From assembly GCA_029783825.1 (NCBI GenBank), contig JAREIK010000353.1:63676-127675 (forward strand): DNA of 64,000 nucleotides, read 5' to 3'. The DNA comes from Sapria himalayana. Lineage: Eukaryota; Streptophyta; Magnoliopsida; Malpighiales; Rafflesiaceae. This document shows positions 14,378-25,750 of the stretch, in pieces (the stretch's first letter is position 1; every line of letters begins with the position of its first letter). The notes beneath the pieces are model-generated. The model made no database searches. It was not told where the DNA came from and saw only the letters and a program-made list of their open reading frames with translations. A program made the translations under genes and the position numbers.

Positions 14378-14817
14378 TAGAAAATTAACATTAATTAAGT
14401 AAAGTGAATGATTCTTATAGATATCATACTAAAAAATATTCACAAATTCAAATTTAAAACTAGTATTAGTTTCATGATAAAGAACATTGAATCATAAAAT
14501 ATTAAAATATTTATGAAATAAATCATTCTAATATGAAAATGTTAAAATTGAAATATGATAAAATAATAAAATATCATATAAAGGTCATACCAAGTGCTAG
14601 AAAATTAACGTTAATTACGTAAAATGAATGATTGTCATAGATAGCATACTTAATCATAAGATATTCACTAATTCAAATTAAAAACTAGTATTAGTTTCCT
14701 GATAATGAACATTGAATCGTAAAATATTAAAATATTTATGAAATAAATCATTCTAAGATGAAAATGTTGAAATTGAAATCAAATAAAATAATAAAATATC
14801 AAGGTCATTCCAAGTGC
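14378..14817 (+). repeat. Two-copy tandem duplication, 220-bp unit
   Basis: The segment beginning TAGAAAATTAAC at 14378 is repeated from 14598, with the same text including AACTAGTATTAGTTTC and AAATATTTATGAAATAAATC. Copies differ at scattered positions by substitutions and small gaps. The first copy ends with CCAAGTGC at about 14597 and the second with CCAAGTGCTT at 14810-14819. The second copy abuts a SINE-like element that starts with the same CCAAGTGC phrase, so the junction may belong to that element. Confidence 0.85.
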
Positions 14818-14950
14818 TTAAGGCTCATGCTTCATGTGGATACTGAGAGATATTAATATTTCGATGATCTTATTTTTGCGGCAAATTTTAGAAATTGTGT
14901 ATGTTTCAAACCTGAGACCTATCATTTTGTGGCAAAGATACATAATGAAA
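14800..14950 (-). mobile_element. SINE-like element, copy 1
   Basis: Read on the minus strand it carries a tRNA B-box-like phrase, GGTCTCAGGTTTGAAAC, near 14912-14928. This is followed by the family body (AATATTAATATCTC..., ending with GCACTTGGAATGACC). The same body is found at 15471-15590, 48108-48225, 48297-48455 and 54960-55080. The layout resembles plant tRNA-derived SINEs. An A box is not clear in this copy. It is non-coding. Confidence 0.55.
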
Positions 14951-15470
14951 AAAATAATATGTTTTTTTTCAATTGTGTGATTTTCCATGATAAAAGAATA
15001 ATTATATTTCACATGAGTTAGGATAATAAAAGATAATTATTCACTTTATATAACAAAAAATCTTGTTTGGATTGTGCTAAATAAAAAAGCATAGATTATT
15101 ATGGTTGATCTCAATTAGTTTGTGATTTATATTTGATGATAAAATAACACATTTGAGTTCAAAATTATATGTGCATCTAAAAAATGATTACTATATGTTA
15201 GTCATCATGACCACTCATTTACCTAAAACTACAAAGCATATATGTGTGAAAAACATATAGCATATGAAAAATGATTTGATGTTTTCCTTGTTCCTGAACA
15301 TCTAATTTTTTTAAGGTTTAATGTTTAGGATACTAGCGGACCAAGATAAGGGATGGACATGGCGTACTCTCTTTTTTTTTTGCTTTTAGTTTATTCTAAT
15401 TTTTTTTATTGCATGCATGTATTAGAGATCTTGTCTTAGTATTATGACACGTGTTTTTATTTAAGAATAA
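14951..15470. other. Intergenic, no recognisable feature
   Basis: AT-rich sequence with no convincing coding frame, repeat or terminal inverted repeat. Confidence 0.3.
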
Positions 15471-15590
15471 TAGATCTTGGGTTCAAAACACATCAAACGA
15501 GCCTCTCCAATTTTTGGAGATAAGACTTGAAAGATATTAACCTTTTCTTGAGTGCTAAAGCAGAAGACTTATGCATTGGACATGACTTTC
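15471..15590 (+). mobile_element. SINE-like element, copy 2
   Basis: Plus-strand copy of the SINE-like family. A B-box-like GATCTTGGGTTCAAAAC starts at about 15474. It is followed by ATCAAACGAGCCTCTCC, CCAATTTTTGGAGATAAG and GAAAGATATTAACC, matching the 48297-48455 copy base for base over most of its length when that copy is reversed. Ends are approximate. Confidence 0.55.
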
Positions 15591-15819
15591 ATTATATTCA
15601 ATTTATCTACCTTAGATGCATAATTAAATAATTTTTTCTTATCTCTATCTTGTCATCGATTCAAATCCCAAATTGGAATAAGTATGTTTAAAAATTAAGT
15701 GTTTAGTGTTTCTTTTGTATTGAGTGGCTTGAAGGATGCTTAATTTGTCAATGGTGTGCAAAACTTGAACTACAAATCAACAAAAACTAACTCTTTTTTT
15801 GTAAAATTTCTAATGTTGT

Positions 15820-16042
15820 GCATACATCCTTGGTTATTTCACTAAATATGGTGTTGCCTTACTGCATGCTATGCATATCATTCTTTCAGCTTCTCTGGCT
15901 TACATTTTTTTTACGATAAAAGCTGATCCAATTACATGTAATTCTTAATTGAAGCACATTATGCCTGCATATGGAACCCACCACATTCTTAAGTTGCAAT
16001 GTATCCTTCTAGTGGTATCTATGCTCATCCATCCATTCCTCT
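15820..16042 (+). pseudogene. Stray GBF-type bZIP exon fragment (degenerate)
   Basis: This encodes a broken piece of the proline-rich N-terminal part of G-box binding factors. The clearest part is MYPSSGIYAHPSIPL at 15999-16042. Just before it, 15949-15975 reads HIMPAYGT in another frame, and a weaker AxP-x-x-C/W piece lies near 15915. Joining these needs one base lost near 15976, and a stop interrupts the stretch near 15990. The fragment ends at a splice-donor-like CTG/GTAATT, so it derives from genomic DNA and not from a spliced mRNA copy. In GBF proteins this exon precedes the GSYPFSPF exon. That exon is present at 49587-49646 on the other strand, where its upstream partner is missing from this window. 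Confidence 0.65.
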
Positions 16043-17499
16043 GGTAATTTTGTTTTCCAAAAATGGCCATGCTGATTTTTTCCATATTGAGAAAACAAAG
16101 CATATATTTGAAACTGGAAAAGGCTTGTATACGAGATTTTTAAAAATAGATTACCTGTTCCATATTAAAAAGAGAACACCTAGCCTATGATGGCTTGATC
16201 ATTTGATTGTTGCTGGGCAACCAAGTTAGCAGGCTTTGAACCTATTTATTTTGCCATCAAACTTGTATTTATAGGGAATGTTTGATGAAAAAAAGGGGGT
16301 AAAATAATTTCATATTAGTAAAACTAAACTTTCTATTAATTTTGTTTGAAGATAACTTATTTTCGAATAAATATCTATAAATATTTAAATGTTTACATAT
16401 ATGGTTTACTAAAAATATTTATTTTTATTAGAAAATATTGAGTATTTTTGGCAAGATTTATGATATTGAACTCCTTTTCACATTTATTTTCTGGCTAGAT
16501 TTTGTGTACATACATGAGACATGCCAAATTTTATTTATTTTATTAATACTTAATTGTTGATAGGAGTATTTTTTTTCCATTTTTTTATATCATGAACTTA
16601 ACAATAATTATATCCAAGTTTATTATATTACAAACTTAATATTAGTTATGCCTTAGTTTATTATGATGTATTTGTTCTTGTTGTTTCCGTGGAACTTGAT
16701 AAAGTTTGTGTGGGATTTGAGAAGAGAAGAACGAGGAGAGAGGGAAAAAAAAGATAAAAGAAAACATCTTTTGTATTTTTTTTCAAAATCAAAAGTACAA
16801 ATTTATATATATATGGTTTGGGGCAATCTCATTTCGGGTGCTCCCAAATAAAGCACTAAAGAAATAAATAAAAAAATAAACTTATATTATTATATTAAAT
16901 CACAACAACTAGTTTCGAAGAGAAGAAAATCCTTTGTGGTCCTTTGTTTGTTTTCATGAGGACATCTACAATTTATTTGCTGGTAAATATGTAATCACAA
17001 GCTAGTGGTTTTTAAATTATTATAAATATTCACTCGTAAAAATCCCAACTGACAATAATGTGCTGAACTATTTGGTTGTCACATTAAAACATCATTGGAC
17101 TATGAACTTGTAATCAAAGTTCATTCAAAAAAAAATTGATTTACTGGAGCTCATAAGTTATTGATGTTGTAGCTTTGCATTAGAATTTGAGCATTACATT
17201 TATGAAATGATTGATTATACTAACAATAGAAGTAATATATGGTTTGATCATTATTATATAGTCTAATTTTTCAATGATTTTCCTATATTTGGATGAATCA
17301 TTTGAGGACTTGGTATCTGTTGACAAGTCCGCATTTAGATTAAATGGTGGGTCAACATGTGTGCATCATGTCACACTAAGATTAGATATAAAATATATCT
17401 CATCTGAAAAAAAAAATCATATTTCATTCATATCCAATTTCAATATCCATAAAATATATAAGAATTCAAAAGTTTTATGCCTGAAACTCAATTTATAGG
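16043..17499. other. Intron-like or intergenic sequence, nothing recognised
   Basis: AT-rich sequence following the stray GBF exon; its first part could be the remains of the intron that followed that exon. No exon matching the next GBF segment is seen on the plus strand here. Short open frames (for example 16663-16851) are low in complexity and unsupported. Confidence 0.3.
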
Positions 17500-18060
17500 A
17501 ATACTTTTAGTTAAAATATACTTAATTGATCATTACTGATAATCAAGAAATCATCAATATGCACCAACTTCACATATTATCCTCATGATTTATGTATGTA
17601 GAAAAATAAATAAAACTTGCTAAACCACGTCCCAAGAGATTACTTTAGGACATAAAGAACTTTTCAAAATCTACATCATTCTTGTACTTCTATAAATTGC
17701 CTTCAGGCCAAGTTCATATATAACTCATGTATGGGATGTAACAACATAGGATAATCTAATTGTGACCATTTTGATTATATATGAAAAAATATCTCAATAA
17801 TCAATATTATAAGCATGTATAAATCATATGACTATTAATCTAGCCTTGATTCGATCAACCTTCCTTTTTGGTATAGTCTTCACAGAAGATACTTATTTGC
17901 ATTCCACAACATACTTACTTGAAGGTTTCTGAACAAGATCACAAGTATGATTGGATGTTATTACACTCAATTCATCCAACATATTCAACCATAATCCTAA
18001 ATGACTTTGTCTCGGAAAGGAATCCTACAACTACTGAGATATGGCAAAAAGGTAGAATAC
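17500..18060 (-). pseudogene. Copia reverse transcriptase relic
   Basis: Minus-strand translation gives the order expected for Copia pol. First comes NHTCDLVQKPSSKYVVECK (the segment usually ending in GCKWVYKIK). Next is VDRIKARLIVI, then a piece like Y-IDY-DIFSYIIKMVTIRL. After that come PEG and a CRF-KxLYxLKxS segment, ending with a VHIDDFLII-like piece that stands for the YVDDMLI catalytic site. Stops and frameshifts are scattered throughout and neither LTR is identified. This is an old fragment with no function. Confidence 0.7.
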
Positions 18061-19689
18061 ATAAATCAAAAATGATAATAAAAGAGTATCCATGATAATG
18101 AGTGCTGAGTCAAACATATTTTTGGTTTTGTTTGTATAGCAATTGGAAGGTCCAAGTCATCACTCCGAATTTAATTAGTTGATGTTGTATGAGACTCATA
18201 TAAAAAAGTTAGTAAATATATTCGTATAATATATATTTTTAGGTTGTGATCATCAAATCTTTAGTCCTTAAAATAGTTTTCATGGGAAAACTCGTATTTG
18301 ACTTCTAGTGAGATATTAACACTAACATTCTCTTTTTGGTACAAAGGTCTAAGGAAAGTCATGCTACTTCTAAAAAGATGAGTTTTACTTCTCTTCATAA
18401 AATTAGTTGTGCTAGCATTATTAAGTGAAAGATTAGGAGAGTGAGTAGTTGTTACCACTTTTTGAAGAGTAACAATTGAACCTGAGAATGATCATATCTT
18501 TATGATGTTTGAATGTGTATTCTATTGGTTTGAGTCCTTTGATGGTCACACTACTCCAAATAAGACACATTTTAAATGAATATCACTTTAATGACTAGAG
18601 TAAATGAATATCACTTTAATGACTTGATGGTCTTTGGTGAGTAATACTTATATTCATTATGAGACTAGAGTAAATGAAAAATATGTATTTAATGACATGA
18701 GTATATATGTTCTCTCTACTTAGAGAGAGAACCTGAATGAAATAAGCACACTAAAAATGTTGGAGAGAGAGAGGCACATGACATACAAACACACACACAC
18801 ACATGAGGAGTCTAACTTAACTTATAGATCAATATGAATAATATGTAAGAGACTATCTTCAAAAAATGATTTTTTTACTCCATTGGACTGGTTATAATTA
18901 TAATTCAAATATCCTTATATTAGGTTGCCAGTCGAATTTCTTGTAAGTCTAATAACAACTCATGTTTTGCTACAAATCCCCTTAGGTCTTTATTCTTTGA
19001 CTTATATTAATGACATTTACATCTAATTAAGTTGCATTGGATTTTCTCAAAAAATCAAAAAAAAATAATTTGAAATAAGTGTAAAATATATATTGTCCTA
19101 TTTTCTTCATTTTTAATTAATGTAAGTCAAAGAATGATATTTTTTTTATCATAATCCAAGCAAACTTTGAAATTTGTCCAGAAGCTTGAAATGAATTAAT
19201 GTAAATACAAATTGATATGCATGTTTATAAATATTAGTTTGAACAATTTGTTTCTAGAAAATACAAATTGATATGCACGTCTAAGGCTAAAAGCATCTCC
19301 TAATCATTTTATAGTTTTTTGCTAAAAAAAATTGTTTTATTCCTTTTAAATTTATTATTATGTTTTGAATGTATGTGATATTTGCTTAATTTTTCCAATT
19401 TCATCAATAATAGATAAATATGAAATATATAGTTTTTTATATATGAGAAAAATATACCTAAAGGCTATTAGTAAATAGCTAAAAGATTAATGCACCCGCC
19501 ATTATCTCATTTTAATGCAAACTTAGCTATGAATAATGTGGCTACAACATTTTTATAAAATTTATGTAAATGTCATAAATATGTTACTACAACTATATTA
19601 CAAAGAAGTTATTATCTAAATTATTATTATTAAAAACATGTTGGCATTATTTGTTAAATGAATGGAAAATATTATACGAACTGATTGCC
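18061..19689. other. Sequence left of the CACTA relic
   Basis: No coding region is recognised. It may include the 5' subterminal part of the CACTA element (see 18551-18700). It also has a short AC run near 18785-18803. Confidence 0.3.
18551..18700 (+). repeat. Possible CACTA terminus with subterminal repeats
   Basis: CACTACTCCAAATAAGAC starts at about 18551. It is followed by two copies of TAAATGAATATCACTTTAAT in tandem, about 24 bp apart, and a third looser copy near 18670. CACTA elements begin with CACTA and carry repeated subterminal motifs, and the TNP2-like relic starts 1.1 kb downstream in the right orientation. No matching right terminus or 3-bp target duplication was found, so this is tentative. 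Confidence 0.35.
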
Positions 19690-22600
19690 AATGGATTATG
19701 TCATACTAAGCAATGGGTTTTGACTAATGAGTTTGTAGAGGGGATTGGAAGAATTTGTTGGCTTTGCTAAAAAGCATCTTGAATTAATAGATGGAATGAA
19801 AATAAGATGTCCATGTAATGACTGTAAATATCAGACTCATAATTTCCAAAATGTGGACACAATGTGATTTCATCTTGCAAAAAATAGATTTGTTGGAGAC
19901 TATTATATTTAGTATAAATATGGAGAAATAGTGGTGTCACAAACAAAAAAGTATTATGTACATAGAAGTCTTGATTCAAATATTTATATGGAATATTCTA
20001 ATCTCAATGATGCATGTGAAGGAATGTTGATTTAAATGGTCGTTCCTTTAATCCAAATGTCACTGACGATATCCTAAAATTATCAATAAAAGATTTTTAT
20101 GAAATCCTCAAAGTATCAGAAGAAGAGATTTGACCTAGGTAATCTATATTTCCACTCAAATTTATTTTTTATGGCTAGACTTTTGAATTTTAAGTAAAAA
20201 TATCATTTTACAGAAAAATATTTTGATAAAATATGTGAGTTGCTATCTGAATTGTTACCAAAGAATAACGTCATGACAGATAGCTTTTACAACACAAAGA
20301 AATTAATGTGAGGTTTGGGATTGTCTATAGAAAAAAATACATTGCTACATTAATCGTTGCATGATATATTGGGGTAAAGACAGTGAAGTAATTGTGTATA
20401 AATTATGTAACTATCTTCAATACAAAAGGCATACTGCATGTAAAAAGCAGAAAATAAATATTTCTCATAAGAAGATATATTACTTTCCATTGACTTCCTA
20501 TCTGCAAAGATTATTTGTATCTAATGCCAATACTAATGATATGGGTTGGAAAAAAGAGCATAATATTGAAGAAGGCGTGATGCGACATTGCTCAGATTCT
20601 TCATGTTGGAAATATTTTGATGATATTCATTCATCTTTTGTAGATGAAAGTCAAAATATTAGATTTGGGTTATGCACAGATGAATTTCAGCCATTTGAAT
20701 AAATGGGGCAACAATACTCTTCATGGTCGGTGATTATTACACTATATAATTTATCACCATTGATGTGGATGAAAAATAAGTGCATATTTTTGTGTGTTAT
20801 AATGACTCATCCAAGAATTCCCAAAGAAAAGTTAGATATTTTTCTATAACCCTTAATTTTAGAGCTAAAACATAAGTAGGAGCATGGCATAGAAATATAT
20901 GATATATCTAGAAAATAGAACTTTCAAATGCGAGTAGCACTTGTGTGGACTATAAGTAATTTTCTAGAAAAATTAGCTTGTCCATACTTTATGGAGGACT
21001 CTGATACATTTTTTCTGAGCAAAGGAAAAAAGATTTTTTGGTTTGATAACTATCATAAATTCTTACATTTGGAATATCCATTTCAAATAAATATAAAAGC
21101 TTTTAGAAAAGGCCATATAGTTATAAAAAATGCACCACCTTTAAAGTCGGATGCCAAAATATTAGAGATAATTGGAAGATATGACTTTAAAAATATTATA
21201 GATTTTGATCCAGATTATATTAATGTACACATTTCAAAGAATTATCACTATGGTTAAAAAAAATAAAGCATCTTTTGGGATTTGTCTTATTAGAAAACTA
21301 ACCTAATTAAGTACAACTTAGATGAGATATAGATTGAGAAAAACTTTTTTGATAATATTTTTAAGATTAGCATAAATGTGGAAGGAAAACTAATAGACTG
21401 TCAAATCAAGAAAGAATTTGAAAGAGTTATATTCACGTCCAGAGTTACATAGAGATGAATCAATGAATAATTTTTTCAAAGACTGTTATATTCTTGACAA
21501 AGATGCAAATGAAGTTTTAATAAAATGGCTGATATAGCTCAGGTTCCCTGATGGACATGTATTTAAAATGGAAAGATGAATTGAAATGAAGAAGCATAAT
21601 AACATAAGTTATTTGGGATGAAAAGTTATGATTTCCATGTGTTTATGTAGAGACTAATACCAATAACATTCTATGAATTACTTTTAAAAAATATTGAGGA
21701 AGAATTGAATGAAATAAGTATTTTTTTTAACAAACTCACTTGTGATATCAAAATAAAAGAAAACAAGGAGCAATTATAAAATGATATACCCATAATTATA
21801 TGCAGACTTGAGTATATTTTTCCTCCTAGCTTCTTGACTTCATAAAATATCTTACAATCCACTTACCTTATAAATCCATGATAGTAGACCCTATGCAATA
21901 TAGATGGATATATCTATTTGAGAGGTTATATAAGTTTCATTTGTTAATCTAAAAATTTAAATATATCCAATGAATAAACTTTATTCTAATGAATATATTT
22001 TTTAGATTTTTTAGAAAATTAAAAAATAATGGTCGAAATAAAGCCAAAGTTGAATGATCGATTTGCAATGTCTACTTGGTTGAAAAATCTTTGGCATTTT
22101 GTGTATACTACTTTTGGCCATGAGTGTATGATTTATATTACAAAATATCACCAAATAATGATTATGATATGTGAGATGAATCAGAAGAAGATAATATACT
22201 TTGTATTTTCACCCATGCGGGCTGATCATATAGTAGAACGAAATTAATATATTTTTTAGATGACTAGGAGTATCATGTTGTGCACACCTTTTTTTTGTTG
22301 AACTATGAGGAAGTTACATCTTATATTGAGTAAGATGTATAATCATTTTACATTGTTAATTCTTTGTCATGAAATGTGATAAATCTTTTTTTATATTCAA
22401 GATAACTTCAATATTATTTTTGTAGAATTTATGCTTAGGAATCAAGGCAATGAGAATCATATATTGATGATGCTTCCATTGTGAAGAACTTGACAAAGAT
22501 TTCATATTTTTGTTTGAAAATTTTGTCAGTATATAACTTATCATTCTTAATTTTAAAAATTAATGTGCAAAATGATACAAGTATGATTTTATTTTATTTT

Positions 22601-23360
22601 ATTTTTTAAGTACATTTTCACCATCAAATATAAGTAATAAATACATAAAGGATCTTACAACAGGGCTATTATGAAGTTTACAAACATGTCCTATATATTA
22701 TGTAATTGGATACAAATTTCACATTTTGAAACATGATTCAAATGGAGCTGTAATGAAAAATGGTGTATGTATCAAAAGGTCTAACTTTATTGCATTTGCT
22801 TCTAAAATTGACTTTCATGATCGATTGATTGAAATACTACTTGGAACATCCTACTTTACTAATTAAAAGAATAATTCTGTTTAAGTATGAATGATTTGAT
22901 CCTATTCTAAATTTAGGTACTAGGATACATCATTAATATAACTTGTAGATATGTACCATAAGAAATATTATCATAAATATGAGTCATTCATTCTTGTAGT
23001 ATAAGTAGAACAAGTGTGTTACATCATTTATTCAACCACAAGAAGAAATACTTATGACTGATGGGCTATATGTAAAATAACACCAAGATCAACTATAGAA
23101 ATTCTTAAAAAGGATGTTATTGTGACATTATCATGTGTGCCTATATTTCAAGAGAATAATGTGTAACTTTATCCAATCAATCATGTAAAAATGAGGGGCT
23201 TGAAACATTATTTGGTGAGTAGGAAAACTATTTGAACATTAATAATGCCCATGTTGAAAAAGATATTGAGGAAAAATTAATTGCATAATCAAATGGGGAT
23301 GAAAATATAGATGGAGATGATTTGTTAAAAATTTATGATTATGAGTATACATTTATTTAC
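19690..23360 (+). pseudogene. CACTA (En/Spm) TNP2-type transposase relic
   Basis: Segments appear in family order on the plus strand. The transposase-associated domain (about 19740-19950) has KHLELIDGMKIRCPCNDCKY and HLAKNRFVGDYY. The TNP2 core follows: YYFPLTSYLQRLF (20480-20520), a WKYFDD/RFGLCTDEFQPFE segment to 20700, then the 20928-21257 frame with LACPYFMEDSDTFFL, WFDNYHKFLHLEYPF and KAFRKGHIV. Next come RPELHRDE (about 21440), LDKDANEVLIKW and RFPDGHVF. A K-KAKVE-SI-NVYLVEKSLAFC stretch lies near 22030-22110. The C-terminal part near 22980-23100 has YESFILVV-VEQVCYIIYS and WAICKITPRS. Many stops and frameshifts make it non-functional. The short frames in this stretch are pieces of one gene. 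Confidence 0.85.
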
Positions 23361-24464
23361 TTCAATGTTATGTTGTGTTACTTATTTTGTAACTATTATA
23401 ATTTGGGTGTTAAATATATCAATGTGTTTCTCGTAATGTTTTATTAGAATGCCATATTGATAATTGATTACATATTTTTATTTATTTTTTTTATTTTTCA
23501 ATATTTATAAAACTTGAATTATGTATGAGAAATGACAATTCAAATAACCAAGTATCTCAATCCCTAGTGAGGGGCAGAGAAAGTCAACTAAAAGTTTATA
23601 AAGGAGTAATTCAATATTTATTCAATGACAATAATACTATAAATATATCTCGAGGTTCTCGTATACATATAGATGATACATTGACATCACATCATCATGA
23701 AATACACTAATTGACTATAATTGATATTTCTTCTTCTCATTTAGTGTCAGAAGATATTAGTAACTTTATCTCACCTATCTTAGAAGGTACATGAGTTAGT
23801 ATTATATTATCGACAACAGCTAGATTGATTAAATTAGATTATGATAAATTAGATTCATTGTTTGCATGCAAAGTTATGATAAATCTTCATTCGGCCCAAA
23901 TATTACATGTAAATTTTGATCTAATAATTCAAATAATTTAAGTAAAAAAATATTAAAATAATAATTAGATTGATTAAATTAGATTATGAATAATTTAATT
24001 CAATCACGAGATATCTATAATTTAAAAACTAGTAGCTTAATTAGTGTTGAGTAACAAAAGACATACCTTATTTTTAAACAAGTGAGAAAATATAATTATA
24101 ATTAATAAAAATTATTATATGAAATAATTTATATTAAGAGCCCAATATTTTATTAGTCCAAAATCCCTTTCGTAACATTATCAAGAGCCAAATAAAGTAT
24201 TACAAGATTTTTTATTTATTTTAATTATGCATATGCATATAAATAAATTATTATTTTGGTTGGAATAAAATTATTTAATTTTATTATTAAATCAAATTAC
24301 AAATTCATATTAAATTAATTTTGTTTATATCTAATTAAAATCTCTAATTTAAAAACATTTGTTTTAAAAATTGAATGAACCACTTCATGTGCCATTTGGT
24401 TTAACGACAAGGTTTGGTTTCATTTACTTGAAAGGAGAAGTTCGAATGGCACTAACCATTGCAG
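23361..24464. other. Sequence right of the CACTA relic
   Basis: A 61-codon plus-strand frame at 23525-23710 could be a fragment of a second CACTA protein, but no motif supports that. The rest is AT-rich. Near 24380-24464, and again just after the MITE at 25189, the composition is more balanced; these two parts were continuous before the MITE inserted. I do not recognise the product, if any. Confidence 0.3.
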
Positions 24465-24472
24465 CATCTTTG

Positions 24473-25180
24473 TAGGGCTGTAACCGAGCCGAGCTGCTCG
24501 GCGTTCAGCTCATTAGAAGCTCGCTCGAACTCTTTTTTAAGTTAAACGAACCGAGCCCAAACATCATTTTGAGACTGGTAAGTTAAATGATCCAAGCCCG
24601 AGCACCCTCAAACTCGGCTCGTCAGCTCGTGAGCAAGCTTGTTAACCAGGCTTGTGAACAAGCTCGTGGACCAAGCTCGTGAACATGGAAAAGACTTGAT
24701 GCACAACAAATTTTTTATACAAATGAACATAATGAATATTTTAACTCTTGAGCTTCAATCAAGTTAATTAAACTTTTATTATCTTATCTTTTTAATTTAG
24801 TTGTATCTTGTATGTTAGCTATTTTAGATAAATATTTTCTTTAATTCCCGAACATCATTTTGAGGCTCATAAGTTAAACGAGCCGAGCCCGAACACCCTT
24901 AAACTAAGCTCGTCAGCTCATAAATAGGCTCGTGAATAAGCTTGTGAGCAAGCTCGTTAACTAGGCTCGTGAACAAGCTCGTTAACTAGGCTCGTGAACA
25001 AGCTCGTGAATCAAGCTCATGAACAGGCTCATAAGTTACACGAGCTGAGCCTGAGCACCCTCAAACTTGTCTCGTCAGCTCGTAAACAGGATCATGAACA
25101 AGCTCGAGCCTACTCCTTTAAAACCGAGCCAAGCCGAGCCTACCTAATACTCGGCTCGTCTCAGCTCGGCTACACCCCTA
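24473..25180. mobile_element. hAT-type MITE with perfect 8-bp target duplication
   Basis: This is a 708-bp element with terminal inverted repeats TAGGGCTGTAACCGAGCCGAG at the left and, reversed, TAGGGGTGTAGCCGAGCTGAG at the right. It is flanked on both sides by the identical 8-mer CATCTTTG (24465-24472 and 25181-25188), the target duplication size of hAT elements. The interior is full of short direct repeats on the theme AAGCTCGTGAACAAGCTCGT (24600-24690 and 24905-25030), a typical subterminal pattern. A large open frame at 24994-25329 is an artefact of these repeats. The ends belong to a different family from the TAGAGGTGTCAA hATs in this window. Confidence 0.9.
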
Positions 25181-25188
25181 CATCTTTG

Positions 25189-25750
25189 TATTCCTTGCAT
25201 ATTCTACAAGAGCAGCTTAAGGGTGAAGACCTCACCATCGCCCATATTCTTACAGATGATATTTTGAATATTTTTTTCCCCCCATATTTTATAGACCTCA
25301 GTGAAACTCAAAAGTTAAAAAATATTTGATACTTAGCATGATAATTGATTACCTAATAAGTACTCATATTGCATGCATATATCTCATATTTGAAAATTAT
25401 AATAAAACGCAATCTCTCCAAAAATTAAAAATCAGACCAATATTAACCTCTATCAAACACCATGTTAAGTGAGAGCCATGTGTATTACAATCTCAAATTA
25501 GAAAAACTAAAGTAATTGAACAGATGCACTTTTTTTTTCCCCAAAGAATGACAAAGATGGGCAGCAAAAACTCACAAAAATGGAGAAACATGAAGATTTC
25601 TAAAACCATCATCTCTAAGTTTTCAACTAAATTGATGTCGGATGTTAAATACAGGGGGCATAAGTATTTGGAGCTTAGCTGGCCTCCAAGGAAGGAAGGG
25701 CTGTACATAAAAATTGCCAATGAAGATGATGATCATCATCATCATCATTA
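25189..25750. other. 3' flank of IWS1
   Basis: No further gene is recognised. The part nearest 25750 is the likely 3' untranslated region of the minus-strand IWS1 gene, including a short ATC triplet run near 25728-25750. Several AATAAA-like signals can be found on the minus strand, but none is clearly the used site. Confidence 0.35.

Noticed and set aside
20361..21257. Two apparent separate genes of 113 and 109 codons
   Set aside because: Both are neighbouring pieces of one CACTA transposase relic.
24994..25329. 111-codon plus-strand frame
   Set aside because: Covers the internal short repeats of a MITE and runs past its end; no domain.
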